Source of the DNA: Kitagawia praeruptora
Taxonomy: Eukaryota; Streptophyta; Magnoliopsida; Apiales; Apiaceae
NCBI GenBank assembly: GCA_037693485.1
Contig: CM075354.1
Coordinates: forward strand, 143,181,001 to 143,245,000
DNA length: 64,000 bases
Direction: 5' to 3'
Part shown: positions 24,490 to 34,800 of the stretch, in pieces
Position numbering within the stretch: position 1 is the first letter of the stretch
How the letters are laid out: each line of letters starts with the position of its first letter
The notes under the pieces: generated by a model
Databases searched by the model: none
What the model was told of the DNA's origin: nothing
Seen by the model: only the letters and a program-made list of their open reading frames with translations
Made by a program: the position numbers and the translations under genes

Positions 24490-27400
24490 TGTAACACCCT
24501 CACTTTCCATTATTAAAATATGAACTTTTTATAATAAATTAAATATTAATATAGGGAAATTTTAGAAAATTTTGACATGTGGTATTTGAAAAATGAGCTA
24601 ACCACCTGTATTATATCCAAAATATTACCAAGTTCAACATCCCTGCTTGCATGCATAATAATGCTTAAACCAAAAGATAATACAATTAACAACTATCCAA
24701 GATCGCTCACAGGTCACAGTTTGAAACAACATTAAACTATCTATTACAAACCAGCTCCAAATAAAATAGTTTACAACCCAAAACAAAACAACATAGTATA
24801 ACTACACTGATAATAACTCTAGCATAATAAAGAGCTGGCAGCTAACTACCCATCCCAAGACCTCAACTCGCTGGCTGCCTCTATGGGACTGTCCGCTTCT
24901 CCTAGACATCTTCGGATTTAGCTGGAGAAACAGGTTAATATAAAAGTGAGCCAAAAGTGCTCAGCAAGTAATAATAATAAATGAATGTAAAATCTGAATT
25001 CAATCTGCAAATCCGTTTAAGAAAGGATAATCACTTTTAATCTCGCGTGCTCAATGAATTCAAGATATCATTTTATTTAAATCAGGAAATGGATCAGAAT
25101 TGGACTATTATGCATTTTATAAAAAAAAAATCAATAAGGTTAGGTTGCTGATCAGTCAGCACTAACCCCGGACTAGCTCTCACAGCCCTGTCCTTAATTG
25201 GATCCATGGCACACTTTGGCCTTAATTATTTCTGACCTTCACGGTCCGACCTTCACGGTCCACAATTTTATTTAAAAAAAACAACAGTCCAATCCTATAA
25301 CTGACTACCAGGTGTCGGAACAATCGACCACCTCAATCCGCCAAACACCCTGGAAACTCATGTTCCAGGTCAACAACTCAAATCTCAAAAAGAAATGAGG
25401 TCTAGTAATTCTGACCTAGATATCGACAAGTTCGATATAGAAAAGGGGTATTGATTTAGGATACGTCACTAAAAGAATCAATGAGTTCAACACTACTGAT
25501 TTGGGGTATAACAAACAGATAATCATACTTAATGAGAATTAAATGAACGGTTATATCAATGGTAAATCAAACTATAATAAGGATCAAGTTGCAATAAACA
25601 TGGTTCACTTGGAAAGAGAAGTGAAATAGTATACTTGCCTTAATCGAGTATCTACTGCAGTCGCTGACTTCCTACAGGCTCAACCTTCGCCTTTCCTTTA
25701 TCCTTGAGATCTACACACAATATAAATACTATTTTAGAATCCTTCTCGAGGATTAAATATCACTACAATCAATCATCCTTAACTACCCTTGCGAATAATC
25801 CCCCTACATGCAATCATTTATCTAAATAACATCATTTAATAATCAACATTATATGCCTTGGCCACTACTATCAAATACTTATCAGATAAATAAATAAAAA
25901 AAATTTCGATCAAATAATATTCATTATAATAGTACAATTACATACATATTTTCAAAATAAGTTGAAATTTTTAGAAAGTTTGACGACAACCCTTTGTATA
26001 GGTGACTGCCAATCGATCAAGGTTAAACCAATTCATTCACAACTTATTACCAGAATGTATCTCATCATTTAAACCAAATTTATTCTAAAACAATTAATTA
26101 CTAAATTAAATCAATTCATATTAATAATTCCATTAATACAACTTACAATTCAAAACACAACGAAAGAATAATACATAATTTATGAAATAAAAGCTTGGCT
26201 CAGAATAATCATCATTGCCAATTACCACCAACTCGATTAAATTTAATCTCATTGTCGATGGGGCAAAATCCCGAGGGTACCCTAATTTGGGGTTTCCATC
26301 TCGAGACTCTACACTTACTAAATACATCCGAATAAATTAAAATTAACTCTATAAATTCATCACAAAAATGTTTCGGATTGTAATTAAATGAAATCGTGGA
26401 ATAATCAACATGGCATAGTGATGTAACAACATAGTCCAGACATAGCATTTTATCAACACAAGCTTCGAACCAAGGCTTAACTGTCCACTAATTTCACCAA
26501 GTATGACAATCAGGTCACCAACGGTGACAAAACAGAACCACAGACATATCCAATTCACTGAACATCAATAACAAGAAGCTAGTTAAACTTGTCAAGCCAC
26601 CGGCCTGCACAAACACAGTCCCACAATCACAATAACTAGCATTGTAGTAACCACGCGGGAGAGGGAAGAAGACAGCACTCAGCTCAGAACCAACACCAGT
26701 ACATTGAATTTCAACACACAAACTCACGAATTAACTCACACACGCTTGTACACACTCTACACTTAACACACACACACGACTGCCAAGATATGCACAGACA
26801 CGATTCATACTCACGCAGTAAGCACTCACACACTGACACTCTTTAACACACACTGCACAGTCTTGACACACGCACACACAACAATTGTTGATGACCAAAG
26901 CAGGGCACTGAACACAACAACACACACATGGGTCGCCACAATAAGAACAGGGGAGTAACGGGGTGAAATACACCCTCGCACACAACTCGTTGCACACACA
27001 TATATACCACGAATTCATGGCACAACAAGGGGAAACAAGAAGGCCCGATTGTCGAACCCATCAACACCCACACACGTATACAACACAGATACATGCGAAT
27101 GGGAGAGAGGAGGGCTTTACCCAAAGATATCCCGCTGAATAACAATCCTGGAGAGATTGAATTGAGAGGAATCGCCGGGATTTCAGAGAGATTATACAGA
27201 GGATTCGAGAGAGACTCGAGAGAGACCAGTTTCGAGAATGTCCGAGAGAGAGACTGAGTTCTATTAACACTGATTTTAGGGATTGGCTTTTATAAGATTG
27301 GGGATGAAATCAAATAATTACATTTCTTTTATAATACTCTTAAACAAATCTCCTAAAATCACTTATAAATTAAATAACTATTAAACTGAAAAATGAGTGA

Positions 27401-27886
27401 AGTATTAAATTTTAAAATTGTAAAATAAAGAGGGTAAAATTACGATCACCCACATATTTTTAAAATATTTTTAGGACCAAAAATGAATTAAATATGGATT
27501 TTACAAAATTAAATTCATAAAATGGAAAATAATTCCAAAAATTGTTTTAAAATCCTTAATGGCCAAAAATAATTCCTCTAATATTTTTAAAAGTCAAATA
27601 GACTCATAAAATTAATATTTCAAAAGATTTCAGGATTTATACTGATCCCGATGATTTTACAAAATTCACAGAAGATACATATAACACAATTAAACAGAAA
27701 TAAATCCCCAAAAATATAATATAATTAAAATACACGGGCTTACACATCTCATATACGTCAACTAAGACCACAAATATTATCCCACACATACTTCACCTTC
27801 TCAAAATTTTTATACACCACATAATCCACATTTAATATTAAATAACTAATTATTATTACTAAAAAAAATTTTTCTAAGGCGTTATA
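24490..27886 (-). repeat. Tekay 5' LTR, full length
   Basis: 3397 bp with TGTAACACC and GGCGTTATA ends. 24833-26390 is present only here, but is recognisably related to part of the solo LTR at 55944-60533 (shared 'gctgatcagtca', 'ggatccatggcacac', 'caggtgtcgg'). It is therefore original LTR sequence lost from the other copy. CA-rich and GAGA-rich stretches match those in the 3' LTR. Confidence 0.9.
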
Positions 27887-27891
27887 ATAAA

Positions 27892-28229
27892 TATCGACGA
27901 CTGATCTTTTGGTCCATCGAATTAATTAGCCACGCAAGAACAATAGAGTTTTCATCTTGCCATAGTTGATATTTGGAGTCGGTTGATGGTGGTGTAGGAA
28001 GGTCACCGGTGATGTACCCAAGCTTTCCGCGTCCACATATTACAAGCTTTACTGATTGTGCCCACTGCAGATAATTTTTTCCATCGAGTTTATGGGCTGT
28101 GATATGAAGAGAGTTGTTGTCAAGGCTATAGAGGGACCCAATAGAGCTACTAGTATGAACAGAAGAGGTGTTGGTTTGCTGAACAGATTCAGTTGATTGA
28201 GAGGAAGCATCATCACCAGTCGTAACCAT
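27892..28229 (-). pseudogene. Copia gag N-terminal third
   Basis: Starts with ATG at 28229 (MVTTGDD). A Ser/Thr-rich N-terminus is followed by the Copia gag hallmarks LDGKNYLQWAQSV, GYITGDLPTP and VLAWLINSMDQ. The frame continues into 16789 on the far side of the Tekay insertion. The start lies 85 bp inside the 5' LTR and primer site. Confidence 0.85.
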
Positions 28230-28302
28230 CGTCGGAGAGCAAAGAGGACAATAAAGCTATTGCTGGTGTTTTTTTGCAGAGGGTTTGAATGTGAACCTTA
28301 GG

Positions 28303-28314
28303 GCTCTGATACCA
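28303..28314 (-). promoter_or_regulatory. Primer-binding site of the Copia element
   Basis: The minus strand reads TGGTATCAGAGC directly after the 5' LTR; complementary to initiator tRNA-Met. Confidence 0.92.
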
Positions 28315-28532
28315 TAAAATAAAGAACAAACAGGAGAGGGAATTCTGTGTATATTATTTCTATATATCATTTACAACTAAGAGCTGACCTTATATAGGAT
28401 GCTTACATATCTATAGTATTAATACAAGATCAATTAACTTAAATGCATAATGAAAACTAATCTGTCAAATCCCTGAAGAACAGTGAGCTAATTACTAATA
28501 GGAGATGTGATTTTATTTCCTGTCTGTCAACA
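28315..28532 (-). repeat. Copia 5' LTR
   Basis: 218 bp, the partner of 3118-3335. WAK1 kinase sequence begins directly after it at 28533. Confidence 0.92.
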
Positions 28533-29408
28533 TATATGATTTTCTTCCATTGCCAATGTAAAAAGTGTTACTAAACTTCGTGCCTCATCTTCAAGTCTAG
28601 CTGCCAAGATTGGTCTCTGTCCTGTCAAAAGCTCAACAAGAACTACCCCAAAGCTGTAAACATCGCTTTTATCTGTAAATTGGCTTGATTGAAAATATTC
28701 GGGATCGAAGTAACCGAATGTACCTTGTACCCGTGTAGTCTGGTGAGTTTGATCAATAGAAAATAATCTTGAAGTTCCAAAGTCTGCCACTTTTGCTCCG
28801 TACTTATCGTCCAGAAGTATATTTGTTGACTTAATATCTCGATGATATATTGGAATCAATGTAGCAAAGTGTAAATAGTAGAGCTCCTGCAACTTCTTTG
28901 GCCACACGTAAGCGGACATCCCATGTAAGTGGAAAGTATTCATTGTCCTCGTGGATATACTCCATAAGTGTTCCGTTAGGGATGAACTCATAAACCAATA
29001 AAGGGACCTCTATCTCCAAGCAGCATCCATGTATCTTTACTACATTTCTGTGGTTTATTTCTGATAAAATTACAACCTCATTAATAAAATGTTCGAGTTT
29101 GCTTTCATCTTCTATCTTGGATTTCTTCACTGCTACTATTCTTCCATCTGTCAACGTTTCTTTTTAGAGAGTACCTTGTCCTCCTTGTCCAACGATTCGA
29201 TCAACATTATAGCCGTCAGTTGCCTTCTCCAACTCCTTTGACGTAAACAATTTGGTTGTTTCAACGTTACATTCGCCACCTGAAGATACTTGTTGACGTA
29301 TCTCCTCGAGTTTACGTTCATTTCTTCGTCTTATTACTTTGTACAACCATCATGTGATAGCCAATGGCACCCGTAGACCAGCACAAGCTACCAATCATAT
29401 TAAAGTAG
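28533..29408 (-). pseudogene. WAK1 segment: transmembrane end, juxtamembrane and kinase core
   Basis: Includes WLYKVIRRRNERKLEEIRQQ, the activation of the kinase fold (VGQGGQGT, VAVKKSK), the catalytic loop with an intact HRD (D codon at 28836-28838), DFG and DPEY. Damage: TGA in the transmembrane region, TAA replacing the Tyr-Lys-Gly after the glycine loop (about 29164), and a frameshift near 28860. The segment is cut by the Copia at 28532 and by a hAT at 29409. It is very close to WAK2, so the two are recent paralogues. Confidence 0.85.
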
Positions 29409-29409
29409 G

Positions 29410-29704
29410 CAGGGGCAGACGCAGGATCGAGTTGAGGGGGGGGGGGCCAAAAAATTTCTCCTGACATAGCATGTAAGAAAAAATGTCGCCGAGGAGAATC
29501 GATCCCGGGTCTCTGCGAAAATACTACAGAAACTACCACTGAACCAATTCATTTTAGTATAAAATGTGTATAAAGTATAGTATATATTAAAAGTTGACTC
29601 TCTCTCCCTCTCCCAAATATATCTCTCTCCTGAAGAACACATATATGATATATATTCTAATAATCAAACTCATTTTTCTACATGATTTTGACATCAAAAC
29701 CCTA

Positions 29705-29758
<54 letters not shown>

Positions 29759-29940
29759 AAATCGATCCTCTCATCATCATTTACACAACCATACTATCAG
29801 AAATCGATTTTGACTAGTTGGGTGGGACCAAAAGGCCTAAAACAGCCGGGAGAAGTTCATATCCTAAAAACTTTGTCTATGGTCGGGAGAAGTTGGGGGG
29901 GACCATGGCCACCCATGGTCTTCATGTCGGTCCGCCCCTG
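29410..29940. mobile_element. hAT-type non-autonomous element
   Basis: 8-bp target duplication AAAGTAGG at 29402-29409 and 29941-29948. Terminal inverted repeats CAGGGGCAGAC / complement of GTCCGCCCCTG. 531 bp with no coding capacity. Contains a G-run at about 29437 and a long (TA)n run. Confidence 0.9.
29704..29757. repeat. (TA)n microsatellite
   Basis: About 26 uninterrupted TA units inside the hAT element. Confidence 0.95.
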
Positions 29941-29948
29941 AAAGTAGG

Positions 29949-30371
29949 TCAAATTGAATCCAAAAGAGTACAGAGATGTTGAATTCAAAAAAGAAGATAA
30001 ACATGCATTTCAGATGTGAAAACATTTTCACAACATTATCGTTGCATTCAGATGTAAGAAATTGAGTAAAATGAAGGCACGCACATTAAAATATCTGTGA
30101 GTATACTTGAACATTATGAACTTTGCATCTCTCTATATATATACATGTAAATGAATTAGACTCGATCTTCTTCGTGCAGGTAATAATCATCCTGGTAGTT
30201 ATATTTGATGACAACTTGACAAAACTATAAGCTTGCACTGCTAAAGTTAGATTATGTGCAATTATGCATGGTCTTTCCACTCTCATGGAGTCATGAAGAA
30301 TTTTATAAAATTTATGAGAGCGTAAGTACCCCTGGTACTAAAATTGGAGGTTTCTTGGCACTGTAATCAAC
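29949..30371 (-). other. WAK1 intron 2 region
   Basis: Non-coding sequence between the transmembrane exon and the EGF exon of WAK1. Nothing else recognised. Confidence 0.55.
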
Positions 30372-30502
30372 CTCTAACTTCACACACTTCAATTTTCCAA
30401 CAAGGACTCATCCATCTTTGCATGAGCAAGTGTAGCTGGTACAAAAATGATCGCAACTGTAGTAATCGCGGGAGATTCCTGATGTGTATCTTTCACACTC
30501 AT
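30372..30502 (-). pseudogene. WAK1 segment: calcium-binding EGF exon
   Basis: Minus-strand translation gives DEC-ERY, a run of spaced cysteines, SYTCSCKDG, then a TGA where a Tyr is expected, and VLVGKLKCVKLE. This is the EGF_CA exon that follows exon 1 in WAK genes. An AG acceptor (30504-30503) and a GT donor (30371-30370) flank it. The stop codon shows decay. Confidence 0.72.
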
Positions 30503-30624
30503 CTATATCGTTTGACATTAATAGAAAAACTTATCAAAAGACATACATTCATAAGTTACAAGAATGAATCACATCAAGCATCAGGCATGACTTGAAGTAA
30601 TTAAATTTATTGTTAAAACTCACC

Positions 30625-31080
30625 TTGACATCCTTCCAGCAAATAAGGATTTCCTCTGTATCCTTTTTTACAAGAGCACAAGTTTTGATTTGTACACGAA
30701 GTATTTTTCCCACACAAAGTGTTATCAGGAAAGAGATTCTCTCCTTTGAAGGATTGACAGGCCCCGAATGTTTTCCAATTTAGCACAACAGGAACTGTTT
30801 CCATAGTTCGCACACTGTGAATATCTTTCAACTTTCCGAACCAGTTCTGATCAACAATGAATGCATACCTGCATTAAGTGGCGGAGAGAGGAAATGTGTC
30901 CGGCTATTTAAATTTCATTGTAGATAAATTTGTAAATAATAAGTGTTATTTATTGAAAAATGTAACTAAATAATTAATTATATAATCAGAAAAAATTATG
31001 AATATTATGCTACATTGCTACTATTGGCGGCACTAGCACTGCATACCTCGGCCCATTGCTGCATCTTGATGAAGTATAGC
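30625..31080 (-). pseudogene. WAK1 segment: 3' part of exon 1 (WAK-associated cysteine-rich and EGF-like end)
   Basis: Reads YAFIVDQNWF, VPVVLNWKTFG, CGKNTSCTNQNLCSCKKGYRGNPYLLEGC, the usual end of WAK exon 1, and closes at a GTGAGT donor (30623). A 170-bp hAT-like element at 30871-31040 interrupts it. 31049-31080 is the stretch between that element and the Tat insertion. Confidence 0.83.
30871..31040. mobile_element. Small hAT-like insertion in WAK1 exon 1
   Basis: 170 bp flanked by an exact 8-bp duplication GCATACCT (30863-30870 and 31041-31048). Ends are weak inverted repeats around AGTGGCGG / complement of GGCGGCACTA. Removing it restores the local reading frame of the cysteine-rich domain. 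Confidence 0.8.
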
Positions 31081-31747
31081 TGATAATACCCTCCCGAAGA
31101 AAACTCTTTAATCCTTATAATGTAATTATGCCTCGAGAATGCCTAGTGGACAACTTGCCACATCCCAAGGTTGACTAAGAAAAATAAGCTAAGGCAATGC
31201 TCCTCCTTCCGGACAAAAGGCACATTCCTCCTACAGCACATTCAACCTCTTGGACAAAGAGCGTTCCCTCCTTCATAACATATTATCTCGAGGACTTAGC
31301 TCGTGCCTTCCTTCTCACTCCCGGACAATGTGGAGCCTTCACGAAAGTGGTCACTTTGACAGTAGAAAGTGGAAGGGACATGCTATTAACCAACACCTGT
31401 CTCAAAGAAGGGAGCATTCTTCCGGACAAGAGGAGGTAACACCAAACTCTATAAATACCAAGGTAAAATCACACATACAGGGGTTGAACATTCTCACACT
31501 CACTTTCACATTCTCACATTTCATATTTGCTCTCTAAAATCTCAGTCACTAGTATTACCATTTTCCGATATTGTTTCTTGTATTCTCCACCACCAGTTAC
31601 TTACTCTCACGCCGGAGGTGCTTGACGGCCACCACCCCCGGTCAAGCATTGTTTTGCAGATACCCTTCCGACAGCTACACCACATTTCCGTCCAAGCCTT
31701 ACCGGAAGAGGGAAAAGTACGGTAGAGTGGAGCGAGGAGCATTATCA
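31081..31747 (+). repeat. Tat 5' LTR
   Basis: 667 bp. A TATA-like 'ctctataaatacc' near 31446 and a downstream CA-rich stretch look like a promoter and start region. It also contains several 'ccggacaa' repeats. Confidence 0.93.
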
Positions 31748-31749
31748 TT

Positions 31750-31768
31750 TGGCGCTAGAAGGAGGGGA
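31750..31768 (+). promoter_or_regulatory. Probable primer-binding site of the Tat element
   Basis: TGGCGCTAGAAGGAGGGGA starts two bases after the 5' LTR. TGGCGC starts are common for primer sites in this lineage. The matching tRNA was not identified. Confidence 0.65.
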
Positions 31769-31845
31769 TTTTCTCTTTGAAAGACCCTCCATCCTTTCCA
31801 GATTGCAAGAAGTAACAAGAGGTTATTAGTAACAAGTTGTCTCGG

Positions 31846-34800
31846 ATGGGACCGTCTAAGAACACGAGGTTGCAAGCTCGAACTACGGTTGATCCAAACA
31901 ATCCAAACCAAGTTGAAGAACAACTCCAAGGAACTCAACAAGATATCGTCCATGGTACCTCCCACCGCAGCGAACCCGCCCTCCAAAGAATGGGCACAAG
32001 GGAGGAAGATCCTCCTCTCAACTTGGACCTGACCCGTTTCGCCCCTAACCAAGTGAATTTTCTCCTCAATGTTGCTGCAAATCTCCAAAACCCACACCAA
32101 CAGAACAACCCACCTCAGTCCAATGGGAGGAGGGAACAACCTCCCCTCGAGGACGAAGCACATAGTGCAAACAATAATGGCAGCAAAAGACCAAGGACGA
32201 CCAGGTCAGTCTTTTCCCGCCTTGGCTCCTCCCAAGATACTAACCATATCCGTCACGGGAAAGATCACCACCGACCTGAGACATGGAGGATAAATAGAAG
32301 AGTACGGGATCTTAGGCATGAGCTAGAGGCGAAAAAGGCAGAATATGAAAGAGAGAAGAGAAGATTAGAGGATGAGTTCTACCAAGAAAAGGAAAGGGAA
32401 AGAACTCCGGAACCTACCCCGATTGGAGGCATTGGAAGCTCTCAACAAGAAATCCTTAATACTCTCAACGAGTTAAAGCGCAAAGTTGAAGGAGAAGTCT
32501 CCGCTGGCCCCGGTGAATCTCCTTTCTCCAAAAGACTCGAAGATGAGAGCAGGCAAACACACTTGAAACACCCCAATTTGGACTCATACGATGGTAATGG
32601 AGATCCGGAAGAGCACTTAAGTTATTTTGATCAGCTAGCTCTCTTCTATGAGTACCGGGACCTAACATGTTGTAGATTCTTTGCCTCTACCTTAAGAGGG
32701 AGTGCTCAGAGGTGGTTTTGTAGACTTCCTCCAAGGACCATCGACACATGGGCCGATTTCAAAAAAGCTTTTCTGAATAAGTTTAAGGCAAACCAACCAC
32801 ACGAGGTGCACACTGTCTTCCTTGAGACCATCGCGCAAAGAAGTGGAGAGACATTGGAAAACTATTTAAAAAGGTTCAAGGAAGCAGTAAACAAAGTGGT
32901 GTCGGTCAATGAGACGGAAGCATTGGTACACTTGAGAAGGGGTTTAGACCCTTACGATTGTGAAAGGTATATTTGCAAGCTCATGGAACACAAGCCAACT
33001 ACGTTGGCCAGAGCATACGAGTTAGCTTCACACTTCATCACTGAGACGGAGGCTATGAGGGTCATGAAGCAAACAAGAAATCCTCCTCAACAAAAGCCTT
33101 ACTTTCAAAAGGAACGTTTTACCTTCCACCATAGCCAAAGGCCCATCCATGAACACCAAGTACAAACCACACATGGTCCTGCTCCGCCAAGGCAAAAGCC
33201 CACTTTCGACAAATCGAGACTTTCTTCTCCCACCTCGTCAAAACCAGCACGTAAACCTGAGCCGGAATGGACAGCACTGAGTATGTCCCGGGCAAACATT
33301 TTGCGAGAAATACGAAACAAACCCTTCTATCAGGCACCTCCACCACTCTGGACAGCCCCGGGTGATAGAGATTCCTCTAAGCATTGCGAATATCATGCCA
33401 CGCACGGGCATACTACGGAGAATTGTCTCTCTCTCAAACATTTCCTCGAGAGATTGGTTCGCCAAGGACTCATCAACCAGTACCTTCCTCGACAAATCAC
33501 TAATGGGAATAACTCAAGTGCTCCTTCCACATCTCAAACCAACAAAGACAAGAACATTGTCAATATAGTTATTGGGGGAACACAATCCCCTCCACGAGCC
33601 CCTGAGACTCAGGAGGTTATGGCAATATCTCAAAAGGATACGGTAGGAGATGTTATTACTTTCTCCGATGCTGACTTGGAGGGAGTCAATCCTTACAACA
33701 CCGAAGCCCTTGTTGTCACCATAGAGACACGGGATAACGTGGTCAAGAAAGTATTGATTGATAACGGGTCATCGGTGGACGTAATTTTCACTCATTGTTG
33801 GGAAAGGTTAAAGTTGGAGGACAAGTTGGAAGGATGTGAAGAAGAGGCACCACTTTATGGTTTTGGCCACAATGCAGTCCCCATAGTGGGAATAGTGAAG
33901 TTGCCCATACTCTTTGGGACAGCCCCAAGACAAGTGCAACATATTATCAAACTCTATGTGGTTAATACCCCCTCCTCCTACAACATGATTTTGGGAAGAC
34001 CTACCTTAACTCGTTTGAGAGCAATAACCTCCACTACACATCTGAAAATGAAGTTCCCAACCATTGCGGGAATAGGGGAGATTAAAGGAGACACGGAGGC
34101 GTCAAAGTATTGTTATGGCTCTGCTCTCAACTTGGCTCAAACTGATCCAAGTAATATGAGGAAGGCTCGGACAGTCCAACGGAGGAGGGAAAAGAGGAAA
34201 AGGCACTTTGAGCACCAACGAAATCAGAGAAAGAGGACGAGAGATGTCCAAATGGTTGAAAACATTGAGCAAGATTTTGAGGAGCAACGTATGGATGCTT
34301 CTTTGAAAAAATGTTTGCAAAAAGATGAAGTGCCGGTGGTTACACCCGCCGTAGAAACTGAAAAAATTGAATTAGTACCTGGAGATGGGACGAAGCGTAT
34401 AAGCATTGGAGCTGGGCTTGACTCGGTATTTAAAGAAGGACTCACTAAGTTGTTACGAGAATATGCTGACATATTTTCTTGGAGCCCAAAGGAAATGCCC
34501 GGGATTGATGAATCGATAGCAATGCACAAGTTGAATGTTCACAAAGATGCTGTCCCAAAGATGCAAAAAAGAAGAAATTTTGCTCCTGATAGGCAAAGGG
34601 CAATTGACGAAGAAATTGATAAAATGCTTGATGCGGATCTTATTTGTGAAGTCACTTATCCTGAATGGGTGGCAAATGTGGTTTTGGTAAAGAAGGCCAA
34701 TGGCAAATGGAGAGTTTGTGTCGACTACACTGATCTTAATGCGGCCTGTCCAAAAGACCCTTACCCTCTTCCAAGTATTGATCAACTGATTGATGCCACC

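Larger units (their letters stand above)
16795..27886 (-). mobile_element. Ty3/Gypsy chromovirus (Tekay/Del-type) inserted in the Copia gag
   Basis: Exact 5-bp target duplication ATAAA at 16790-16794 and 27887-27891. The Copia gag reading frame is continuous across the site once the element and one duplication are removed. Ends are TGTAACACC and GGCGTTATA (imperfect inverted repeats). The 5' LTR is 24490-27886 (3397 bp) and the 3' LTR is 16795-18635 (1841 bp, with an internal deletion). A polypurine tract and an initiator-Met-tRNA primer site are in place. The polyprotein ends in a chromodomain-like region. LTR differences are about a dozen in 1.84 kb by eye. An in-frame stop in the leader of gag and a lost integrase aspartate make it defective. 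Confidence 0.92.
3118..28532 (-). mobile_element. Ty1/Copia retrotransposon, disrupted by two nested Gypsy elements
   Basis: Two 218-bp LTRs (3118-3335, 28315-28532) differ at about 3 positions by eye. A primer-binding site complementary to initiator tRNA-Met (28303-28314) and a polypurine tract (3336-3346) fix the minus orientation. Gag, protease, integrase, reverse transcriptase and RNase H follow in Copia order. Removing Athila (5670-14964) and Tekay (16795-27886), with one copy of each target duplication, leaves a Copia element of about 5 kb. The LTR ends are TG..TA rather than TG..CA. No clean 5-bp target duplication remains (flanks ctaat and tatat). Stops and frameshifts in gag and pol make it non-autonomous. 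Confidence 0.9.
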
